Part shown: piece by piece, positions 1 through 6,432 of the stretch
How positions within the stretch are numbered: the stretch's first letter is position 1
Layout of the letters: the number at the start of each line of letters is the position of its first letter
Virus record (IMG/VR): IMGVR_UViG_3300037247_001843
Coordinates: 1-20,834 of that record
Source: a virus
Strand: one strand, 5' to 3'
DNA length: 20,834 bases
Notes under the pieces: generated by a model
Seen by the model: only the letters and a program-made list of their open reading frames with translations
The model's database searches: none
Told to the model about the DNA's origin: nothing
Translations under genes and position numbers: made by a program

Positions 1-858
1 CCAAGTGTTGGCGGCGATCACGAGACCGGGCTCGATGAAGGATGCGATGAAGATGTCTGGAGGGATCACCGCCGTATTCACGAGCCATGCCTTCGAACCG
101 ATTTCCGGGATCGCGCACCGCCAGTTCATTTCGGCATTTGTGTTACCTGGACCCCCTGGTAAGTCGCCTGCTCGGAGGAGTCCATCGTGGTTCTGGCCCG
201 TGTTGAATCCAGTATCCGCATCGCTTTGAATGTGGAAGAGATCATCCCACAGAGCTCGTACATCCATGATGTGACTGTTCAGAACCGGACCGCCCCCAGC
301 AGGACGAAACACGATCGCCACCGGAACGAAGTCGCCTCCCGTTGGGGTCGGCGCGTTTGTCGACGTTCCGGCAAGGAACGAGAAGACTGGCACGCGCTCG
401 GTCCGCTTTGTCTCAAGCGTTGGAACAAAAAGGCCGGTCCCTGGATCGAAAATGTCGACGATGACCGAGCTCGCGATGACCTCGCTCATATTTGCTTCCA
501 GCAGAAAATACGTGTTTCCGGCTGGCGACGGCGCCGTAACGATCTCAGTGGCCTTCAAAAGAGCCAATCGATAGCTCGAGTCCAACGCTCCGGGTGTTGG
601 CGCGAGTGTCAGGCTTTCCTGTAGAAGAACCCCTTCTGAAACGGCGACATCATTGCCCGATGGAGAGACGACATAGCCGCTAAGAAACACATTTCGCGAG
701 CTTTCCACTACTGGGCTCGCACCTCCTGCTACTCGAGATGAGGTCATCGACCGGAGGGCATCTAGAATCGTCCGGTCTTTGAGACTCTGGAGATCATTGA
801 TATCCCCCGAACTCGCACGTTCGCGAGTGTTCACAACTATCTGATCGAATCCGCTCAT
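1..858 (-). CDS. Tail-fibre-like structural protein, N-terminal 286 aa (3' end outside window)
   Basis: ATG at 858 with GGAG 6 nt upstream; the frame stays open through all 286 codons to base 1, so the gene is cut by the window edge. Seen: MSGFDQIVVNTRERASSGDI and NDLQSLKDRTILDALRSMTS at the start, then FLSGYVVSPSGNDVAVSEGV, LLQESLTLAPTPGALDSSYR, a TYFLLEANMSEVIASS strand, TGGDFVPVAIVFRPAGGGPV and, late in the visible part, NTGQNHDGLLRAGDL and CAIPEIGSKAWLVN. Known: the 'eRa.S.DiN.lqsl..r...da...m' start, followed by a 'Gl.v.p.g....v..G.ll' module, recurs in collar/fibre attachment proteins at the end of baseplate operons. Inferred role: connects fibres to the baseplate or is itself a fibre. 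Plus-strand frames here look like shadows. Confidence 0.7.
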   Translation of the reverse strand, partial: MSGFDQIVVNTRERASSGDINDLQSLKDRTILDALRSMTSSRVAGGASPVVESSRNVFLSGYVVSPSGNDVAVSEGVLLQESLTLAPTPGALDSSYRLALLKATEIVTAPSPAGNTYFLLEANMSEVIASSVIVDIFDPGTGLFVPTLETKRTERVPVFSFLAGTSTNAPTPTGGDFVPVAIVFRPAGGGPVLNSHIMDVRALWDDLFHIQSDADTGFNTGQNHDGLLRAGDLPGGPGNTNAEMNWRCAIPEIGSKAWLVNTAVIPPDIFIASFIEPGLVIAANTW

Positions 859-873
859 TTTCTGCTCCGTCTA
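857..873 (-). repeat. 17-bp junction repeat (copy B) carrying the ribosome site of the last gene
   Basis: TAGACGGAGCAGAAAAT, identical to 9837-9853. Here the final AT begins ATG (858-856), so GGAG lies 6 nt before a real start. This copy is functional as a ribosome site, whereas the one at 9837 leads to ATC. Confidence 0.8.
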
Positions 874-2145
874 CAGTAAGGCGAGATCGAGCACGATATC
901 GAAGCACACTCCGGCCGCGCGCGCCGCGTTGACCTGGTCATACAACGCCCCAAGGGCCGCAGCATACTCGATCGCAAAACCATCGAACGCCATGACATCC
1001 CACGCGTTCGGATTCGGCACCAGCGTCGCATCATATGGCGCCCCGAACTCCCCCGCCGCCGAGAGCCCAACGCAGAGCACAAACGCGGTCGTGATCTCGC
1101 ATCCGCCGACGTACCCATCGAAGGGCGTCCCAACATCGTACGCGCTCTCGTCGTAGATGAAGCCGGGCCATGTCGACGGATCGCGCGTCTCCTTCAGGAC
1201 GAATTTCACCCCAAACGGATCGAGGATCCGCCGGGCAATCCGGTTGATTGCCCCCGGACTGATCGTGTCCGGGAGCTCGGCGATTCGATCCCGATACGCA
1301 TCGTCGCTCTCGCCGAGCCGTCGGAAGATCCGCCGCTCTTCGCCAAGCGCGTCGAGCCACGCGTCACGACCGCCCGTGAGCGTGTCCGGCTGCACCACCG
1401 TGATCCCCAGATCGTTGAACGCGAGGACGCGACCCGCCGCCGGTACCCCGACCACTGCATACGCCACGTCGACCGTAATCGTCTGGCCACCGATCGCCGT
1501 AATCCGTCGGGGGATCTCCCGGTCGACGATGATCGGAGTCGTCGTATCGAAAACGAAGTACCGGCCGACATGCGAGTCGAAGAATGGATCGCGCGCGCCC
1601 GCGTTCGTCACCTCGGTGAGCCCTGCGCTGATCGTCGCATCCTCGATCTCTGCGACCGTCTGCGCCACGAACGCCCGCACGCTCCCCTTGACCACGTTGC
1701 CTGAGAAGCCACCCGAGATCGCCTGCACCTCGAGCGAGAAGGGCCCCACGCTCCCCACCGGCATCGTGAGCTCGGTCGTCACCTCGTAGAGAGCTCCCTC
1801 GCGCTCGACCCCGAAGGTGTCCGTGAAGAACGCCTGAAGCCGATTCCCCACAATCAGCGTGAGCGCGAAGTTCACCGGAGCCGTGCGCGCGAGCGTGAGC
1901 GTCCCGGCCGCCTTTCCGAGCCCCGCCGCCGGCTCGCCCGTCTGCAACGTACTGGGCTTCAGGTAGTAGCGCTGGATCGTGTAGTCGATCGCGCGGTCGA
2001 CACGAGCCCAGATCGCCGCGAACGCCGCGATCGTGTCGAGCCCCTCGCCTTCGTTTTCTTCCTCGATCGGCCTCGTGTAGCTCCGCGGATAGAGCCTGCG
2101 CCAGAGATCGAGGAAGTCGGCAGCGGTCCAGGCGGGAGTAGGCAT
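871..2145 (-). CDS. Second baseplate wedge protein, J/gp48-like, 424 aa
   Basis: ATG at 2145 overlaps the J-gene stop. Seen: an N-terminal helix with Trp/Tyr residues (FLDLWRRLYPRSYTRPIEEE), a second helix (WARVDRAIDYTIQRYYLKPS), residues 75-170 a beta domain like the J-family insert (GTLTLARTAPVNFALTLIVG; GPFSLEVQAISGGFSGNVVK), then DAWLDALGEERRIFRRLGES and DDAYRDRIAELPDTISPGAI at 261-300, and a C-terminal part with FIYDESAYDVG. Known: the 'L...G..R...R..gE.d..yR.Ri..lpd..spgai' segment is typical of J-like wedge proteins. Two consecutive J-type proteins suggest an asymmetric wedge heterodimer as in T4 gp6/gp7-like or Mu gp47/gp48 sets. Exact assignment is inference. The TAG stop starts the 17-bp repeat. 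Confidence 0.75.
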   Translation of the reverse strand: MPTPAWTAADFLDLWRRLYPRSYTRPIEEENEGEGLDTIAAFAAIWARVDRAIDYTIQRYYLKPSTLQTGEPAAGLGKAAGTLTLARTAPVNFALTLIVGNRLQAFFTDTFGVEREGALYEVTTELTMPVGSVGPFSLEVQAISGGFSGNVVKGSVRAFVAQTVAEIEDATISAGLTEVTNAGARDPFFDSHVGRYFVFDTTTPIIVDREIPRRITAIGGQTITVDVAYAVVGVPAAGRVLAFNDLGITVVQPDTLTGGRDAWLDALGEERRIFRRLGESDDAYRDRIAELPDTISPGAINRIARRILDPFGVKFVLKETRDPSTWPGFIYDESAYDVGTPFDGYVGGCEITTAFVLCVGLSAAGEFGAPYDATLVPNPNAWDVMAFDGFAIEYAAALGALYDQVNAARAAGVCFDIVLDLALL

Positions 2146-3257
2146 CAGACCGCCGTCACGAGGTCGATTCGAGTTCGAATCACCTCTCCCGGAGCCGGCA
2201 CAACGTCGCCCACCGGGACCACGATCGCGTCAGCGAGGACGATCACGCCCTCGATGCTCTCAGCCGAGGAGAAGAGCAGGGCCCGCTCAAGCGTCTTCTG
2301 CGGCGCCAGAGCGTTGACATTTGCGATCGTCCTCGAGCGCACCTGATCGAAGGCGAGCGTCGAATCGATACCCGTCTCGAAACGCAACCGATAAGTGATC
2401 GGCTCGAAGCGCGGGGTTGATCCGAAGACGTCCACCACGATCCCCCCCGCCCGGAACTCGACGAGCGCATTCCGCACAAGATCGGCCAGTGCAACGTTGC
2501 CGGCGCCGGAGACGTCCGAGATGAAGAGCGAGACGCGACCTGTCGGATCGCCGCTCGTGTCGACCTCTTCGACCGCGGTCGCCAGCCGGACGCCCGCCAC
2601 CGTTCGAGCTCCAAACTCGATCGCGAAGATCGTTCCACGCCGAGCTGCCGTGAAGAAGTCTCGAGCACGCTCCCGCAGCCGCGCGTCCGACTCGATGTCG
2701 TCGCCGCCCGCCGCCTTCTCGGGATTCGTGACCGTCACCTCGGGATCGTTCGGAATGAGCTGCTCGATCGTTCCCGCCTCGACGTTGCCCGCGGGACCCG
2801 TCTCGATGGCCTGCGATCGAAGCGTGGTCGTTCCGCCTCCCGCCGTGATCGAACCGGCGACAAGCGTCCGGAACTCGACCCCTTGCAGGGTCCGGATCCG
2901 GGTGTCGACCGGGTAGGTCTTCGCCACCGCGCCCACCTGGCTCGTGAAGACCAGATCCGTCAATGCGGCGCTCGCCTCGAGCCGCGCCAACGTCGGAGAG
3001 AAGCGATCCGAGACGAACCGGTCGAGATCCTCGCGCTCCGCACTCCGAACCAGCAACGCCGAAAGCCGCCGCGCCGTCCTGGCCACGACCTCCTCGCCCA
3101 TGCTCGAGCTCGCCGCTACAAGCAGGTTCACATCAGAGCCGGCCGTGAAGACCTCCTCGGGACTCACCCGCGTCCCTGGAGGCCGCGCCTCCGATCGGGC
3201 GAAGAGCTCGTCGGCGCCCGTCTGGAAAAGGTCGGCCCGAGTAGGAAGATCTGCCAC
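2145..3257 (-). CDS. Baseplate wedge protein, J/gp47 family, 370 aa
   Basis: Main wedge protein arranged around the hub. Start GTG at 3257, with AGGGGC upstream. Seen: N-terminal helical part (residues 1-95: LLVRSAEREDLDRFVSDRF), then GVEFRTLVAGSITAG and TGPAGNVEAGTIEQLIP at 127-168, the variable beta domain, then GGDDIESDARLRERARDFF at 184-202, and the C-terminal AALSVD-like barrels (ITYRLRFETGIDSTLAFDQV). Known: 'aG..gNv..g.i..l' followed by 'GGtd.Esd..lR.R' is the hallmark of Baseplate J proteins (P2 gpJ, Mu gp47). Length is typical. It overlaps the next gene by one base (TGATG). Confidence 0.9.
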   Translation of the reverse strand: MADLPTRADLFQTGADELFARSEARPPGTRVSPEEVFTAGSDVNLLVAASSSMGEEVVARTARRLSALLVRSAEREDLDRFVSDRFSPTLARLEASAALTDLVFTSQVGAVAKTYPVDTRIRTLQGVEFRTLVAGSITAGGGTTTLRSQAIETGPAGNVEAGTIEQLIPNDPEVTVTNPEKAAGGDDIESDARLRERARDFFTAARRGTIFAIEFGARTVAGVRLATAVEEVDTSGDPTGRVSLFISDVSGAGNVALADLVRNALVEFRAGGIVVDVFGSTPRFEPITYRLRFETGIDSTLAFDQVRSRTIANVNALAPQKTLERALLFSSAESIEGVIVLADAIVVPVGDVVPAPGEVIRTRIDLVTAV

Positions 3258-3260
3258 CGT

Positions 3261-4109
3261 TTACGCCCCTGGAGTACTTCCCACTGCGAGGTCGGTCGTC
3301 AAGGTGATCGCAGGAAGCAGCGTCCCCGTGCGATCCGTGATCTGAATCGTCGTTCGCAGAATACCCGGAACCGGCCGAACCACCGAGACCGTCACCGCGC
3401 GCACGTCTGGCTCGAGCAGGATCTGCGCACGGAGCTCGGCTCGGAATTCGGCGATCTCACTGGCCGAGATCGTCATCTTGAGCCGCGTCCCGGCGCCGTA
3501 GTTCGGCAGATGCAGGATTGTTCCTTGAACCGTCGTCGCGCGCCGCAGCACTCGTTTCCGCAGGTAGGTCTCGCCGCTCTCGTTCTCGAGATCGCCCGTC
3601 TCGTCGTATCGGTACGTCCCGCCGATCTGGGACGCGTCCCCCGCGCTCGCGATGTCGGTCCGGTCATCGAATGGCACCTCAGCAAATACCGGCACAAAGC
3701 CCCGTGCGGCCGTGAGGAAGTCTGCTGAGAGAGGAGCCGTGATTCCCGCGCCCGACAGCGTCTCGATCGCCGGGTCCGCCGTGATCCGATAGGTCACGTT
3801 CGGATCGAGGTCGGCGTCGAAGAAGAGCCGGACGATCGTCTTCGTGACGCCTTCGGTCGGCGAGCCCTGCACGAGCTGCGTCGTTTGCAGGAGCGGGATC
3901 AGCGATGTCGTCGGATCAACCGCCGTCAACGTCCAGTTCGCCGTGTTCAAAGCGTCAGCCGGATCGGTCGGGTCGAACGCCGTCACGAGCCCCGAAAACT
4001 GGACGTCGACTGCATTCAGCAGAGCGTGGGTCGCGCGCTGAACGCTAGCCGCAGTGCCGAATGCAGCGGCCCACGGAAACGCGCCCCATGCTCCGGCGCC
4101 CCAGGACAT
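3261..4109 (-). CDS. Baseplate wedge gp25-like protein fused to an N-terminal Ig-like region, 282 aa
   Basis: Wedge protein that joins baseplate to sheath initiation. ATG at 4109 follows the previous TAG directly. Seen: residues 1-20 Trp/Gly/Ala-rich; residues ~22-145 beta-rich (VDVQFSGLVTAFDPTDPADA, VRLFFDADLDPNVTYRITAD), typical of an Ig/Big-like fold; residues ~164-270 gp25-like: YRYDETGDLENESGETYLRK, then LHLPNYGAGTRLKM, then AELRAQILLEPDVRAVTVSV. Known: gp25 family members are usually 110-150 aa and carry exactly this '...qIl.EpdV..v.v' segment. The extra N-terminal half is therefore a fusion. It lies 3 nt before the J-gene start. Confidence 0.85.
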   Translation of the reverse strand: MSWGAGAWGAFPWAAAFGTAASVQRATHALLNAVDVQFSGLVTAFDPTDPADALNTANWTLTAVDPTTSLIPLLQTTQLVQGSPTEGVTKTIVRLFFDADLDPNVTYRITADPAIETLSGAGITAPLSADFLTAARGFVPVFAEVPFDDRTDIASAGDASQIGGTYRYDETGDLENESGETYLRKRVLRRATTVQGTILHLPNYGAGTRLKMTISASEIAEFRAELRAQILLEPDVRAVTVSVVRPVPGILRTTIQITDRTGTLLPAITLTTDLAVGSTPGA

Positions 4110-5288
4110 CTAATCGACGCGAATCCCGCGCACGTCCCAAAAGTCGAGCGAGAGCGTTCCGACGCCCGCAACGCGGTTGATTTGTGAGAACGGAGCCAAC
4201 GGATCCAGAGCATTCGGGATGGTATTCGCGGTGCTCAGAGTCCCGAGATCTACCTCGACACCCCCGATCGGCTGAACGAAGAACCGCGCTTCGGTCCCGT
4301 CCGTCACTTCGATCCGCACGTCGTAGATCACATTGACGGAGGCTGCGACGGCCGTCGCCGCATCGTTGCTAGAGCCACCATTCGCACTCTGAACCGACCG
4401 TACCCAGAAGCCCGCAGCGTTCACGAAGAGCCTGGCATACGAGAGATCTGATCCGTCAGCGAGCCCGAAAAACGGGCTCGCATCAGCGAAGCTCAAAGGC
4501 ATCTGAACTCGAGCTCGGAAGACCGGATTCTGCATGCCGTTGATCATGTCGACTCGAAGAGCGATTCGCGCGAGCGCCCCCCCGGCGTTTGGCACCGTCA
4601 GATTGACCCATCCGAAACCGTTGAAATTCTGCGGATTCGTAACCCCGTCGGGCGTCGTTGCCGTTCCGCCCGCCGCGAGCGTTGTCACGTTTGGTCCATC
4701 AGCCGCGGTCGCTCGAAGAGCTGTAAAATCGTCGCTGTAGGTGTAGGTCGTCGCGCCAGGAACCGGCGCACCCCCTCCGACCGAATTCCGCAGAAGAGCA
4801 TCGAACTCGGCGAAGTACCCGAAGGGATAGCCGTTCGGGAAGCCCGCTCGAGGTTCGTTCAACTCGTTCGCCTGGATGAACGCGATCAGCTTCGCCGAGT
4901 CGGAGAGATCCGGCACGTTCGCCTGAGGATCAGCGACGAGGCCAAAGCTCGGAAAGAGAAATCCGAGACCGTCCCGGATACCGAAGACGCGCACCTGCCG
5001 GTCTTCGCTCGGGAGACCCCGATCGGTGACGAGTTCGATGCGCCACATCCCATCGATGCCCGCATTCGGGGTGAAGGTCCACGTAGGGGGGCTCGAGCCC
5101 GTCTGCGTGAACGTCGAGATCGAGGTCGTGTCCGTCTCAGGAAGCGTGAGGATCCTCGCCTCGTGCGTCGTCGCAACGCCGACGCTCTGGATCGTCACGA
5201 GTGCGCCCGTGATGAGCCCGTCGGTGCGCGCAAAGCCCGAAGAACCCGCCGGAAGCCCGGCCTGATCGATGAGTAGGACGGCAGTCAC
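4110..5288 (-). CDS. Probable tail-fibre/decoration protein with ConA-like C-terminal region, 392 aa
   Basis: Start GTG at 5288, after a CGGCGG stretch that is a poor ribosome site. Seen: residues 1-110 beta-rich, with WTFTPNAGIDGMWRIELVTD at 70-89 and VRVFGIRDGLGFLFPSF at 99-115, a pattern found in phage tail surface proteins. Residues 120-170 form a linker with YPFGYFAEFDALLRN. Residues ~185-392 have the strand pattern of a lectin/ConA-like jelly roll (YSDDFTALRA start, ARIALRVDMIN, FRARVQMPLSFAD, FFGLADGSDLSYARLFVN, DVRIEVTDGTEARFFVQP, and a closing LDFWDVRGIRV). Inferred role: sugar-binding or capsid/tail decoration near the baseplate. Domain naming is from pattern recognition only. The stop TAG abuts the next ATG. 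Confidence 0.6.
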   Translation of the reverse strand: MTAVLLIDQAGLPAGSSGFARTDGLITGALVTIQSVGVATTHEARILTLPETDTTSISTFTQTGSSPPTWTFTPNAGIDGMWRIELVTDRGLPSEDRQVRVFGIRDGLGFLFPSFGLVADPQANVPDLSDSAKLIAFIQANELNEPRAGFPNGYPFGYFAEFDALLRNSVGGGAPVPGATTYTYSDDFTALRATAADGPNVTTLAAGGTATTPDGVTNPQNFNGFGWVNLTVPNAGGALARIALRVDMINGMQNPVFRARVQMPLSFADASPFFGLADGSDLSYARLFVNAAGFWVRSVQSANGGSSNDAATAVAASVNVIYDVRIEVTDGTEARFFVQPIGGVEVDLGTLSTANTIPNALDPLAPFSQINRVAGVGTLSLDFWDVRGIRVD

Positions 5289-5319
5289 CCGCCGAGCGTA
5301 GCAGGCGCGCGCGCTGGAC

Positions 5320-5496
5320 TCACCTGTGACGTTCTGCGCGTCGGATTCGTATCGCCTCCGCGAGAGCGCTCTCGGCCTTGTACTCGCTGAGCTTCATGCA
5401 GTCTCGGCAACATGGGCGCCCATCACGACGTCCCATTGGTGGCCGATCGTCGAAACAGAATGCGCACTCGAGACAACACTGTTTTCGTCGTTTCAT
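5320..5496 (-). CDS. Small Cys-rich (zinc-finger-like) protein, 58 aa
   Basis: ATG at 5496 overlaps the TGA of the 45-aa gene (ATGA). Seen: MKRRKQCCLECAFCFDD with C7, C8, C11 and C14; then GRPCCRDCMKL with C29, C30 and C33; then a charged helix (SEYKAESALAEAIRIRRAER). CxxC pairs separated by 18 residues, the second preceded by 'G+P', resemble a zinc knuckle/ribbon. The basic ends (KRRK, RIRRAERHR) would suit nucleic-acid contact. Function unknown; it is out of character among baseplate genes. A 31-nt gap follows before the next GTG. Confidence 0.7.
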   Translation of the reverse strand: MKRRKQCCLECAFCFDDRPPMGRRDGRPCCRDCMKLSEYKAESALAEAIRIRRAERHR

Positions 5497-5630
5497 CGCT
5501 TGAGTCGTGCGATCAGATTCCAGAACGCCTCGTGAAGAGAATCTCCAAAAGCGACTTTCCCGCCACCTTCAGCAATCCAGGTTCCGATCGGCCATCGTCC
5601 GTCGTGCAACTTGTGAACGTAGACGGTCAT
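5493..5630 (-). CDS. Small hypothetical protein, 45 aa
   Basis: ATG at 5630 overlaps the spike-gene TGA (ATGA), and its own stop overlaps the next ATG (ATGA). The product reads MTVYVHKLHDGRWPIGTWIA, then EGGGKVAFGDSLHEAFWNLI, then ARLKR. Two short strands with Trp residues and a C-terminal helix suggest a compact beta-beta-alpha miniprotein. No family is recognised. Tight coupling on both sides makes it a real gene despite its size. Confidence 0.7.
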   Translation of the reverse strand: MTVYVHKLHDGRWPIGTWIAEGGGKVAFGDSLHEAFWNLIARLKR

Positions 5631-6391
5631 TCGCCCTTGATTTTCGTCGAGAGCGTCGGCTCGAAGTCGATCTGAACGAGGCTCTGCGTGAGCGTCGTCA
5701 CCGCTACGATCACATCAGCGACCGTCAGAGCGCCGTTCGGGGGCGCCGGCGTCGAGGCTGCGAGGTCGGTACCGAACTGCTGAAGAGCATCCTTCAACTT
5801 GTCGAGCTCGGTCTTCTGATCGTCTCCTCGAACGAACGCTTGTCCGGCGCCCTCGTCGGCAAGCTCGATCGTCTCCCCAAGGATCCGGTGCGTCTTCCCA
5901 TCCCCCGTCTTGATCCGCCGATCGCCCCCAATCTGCTCATCAACGTCGAGTCCGGTCACGAAAAAATGCGTCGCCAGCGCGTACGCCTCATTGAGCTCGG
6001 TCCCGTTCACCTCTGAGGGGGGCGCGCAGCCGTCAGTCGGAAGCTCCCCGATGATCGTCGGCTCGGTGTTCAGGTTCCCGCACGGAAGCGCCACGAGCAT
6101 GAAGCACCCCCGCGCCGGCGGATCGCTCCGCAGCTCGCCGTCCCGCGCGTACGCCGCGCCGAGGCGACACGGGATCTCCGGTTCCTGATCAAGGTCGCCC
6201 CCCTGGATCGTGCAGTCGACGATCCATCCGAGCGGGCCGTCTTCGCCGTCTGGGCCCGACCATCGGATCGCATCGTCGTCGTCATCGACGCGCGCAAGCA
6301 CGATCCACGATCGGGTATCGATCCCGGGCTGCGAGGCAAGCATCCCGAGACGACCCCGGTCGAAGCTGCGTCTGATTCTGCTGATCGTCAT
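5627..6391 (-). CDS. Baseplate spike / OB-fold central spike protein, 254 aa
   Basis: Cell-puncturing spike at the tip of the tail tube. ATG at 6391; the 41-nt gap before it is A-rich and lacks a ribosome site. Seen: residues ~25-120 beta-rich with RSWIVLARVDDDDDAIRWSG, CRLGAAYARDGELRSDPPAR and GCFMLVALPCGN then PTIIGELPTD, matching an OB fold that ends in 'p.ii..lp'. Residues ~155-190 carry a short Gly/Asp strand repeat (RRIKTGDGKTHRILGETIEL), and ~193-215 a coiled coil. No lysozyme or peptidase domain is visible. Known: minimal spikes (gpV/Mu gp45-like) have an OB fold plus a short beta-helix. Six Cys residues in the OB part are unusual. It overlaps the next gene by ATGA. Confidence 0.75.
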   Translation of the reverse strand: MTISRIRRSFDRGRLGMLASQPGIDTRSWIVLARVDDDDDAIRWSGPDGEDGPLGWIVDCTIQGGDLDQEPEIPCRLGAAYARDGELRSDPPARGCFMLVALPCGNLNTEPTIIGELPTDGCAPPSEVNGTELNEAYALATHFFVTGLDVDEQIGGDRRIKTGDGKTHRILGETIELADEGAGQAFVRGDDQKTELDKLKDALQQFGTDLAASTPAPPNGALTVADVIVAVTTLTQSLVQIDFEPTLSTKIKGE

Positions 6392-6432
6392 CCGTTTTTA
6401 GTTTCTGCGCAGTTGGCTTCGTTTTTTTTAGT

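Noticed and set aside
1157-1789. Long plus-strand open frame of 210 codons.
   Set aside because: Lies opposite the J-type wedge gene; Ser/Arg/Pro-rich composition is typical of an antisense shadow in GC-rich DNA. No ribosome site or operon context.
2883-3728. Plus-strand open frame of 281 codons.
   Set aside because: Arg/His/Pro-rich antisense shadow over the J and gp25-like genes, both of which have recognisable family motifs.
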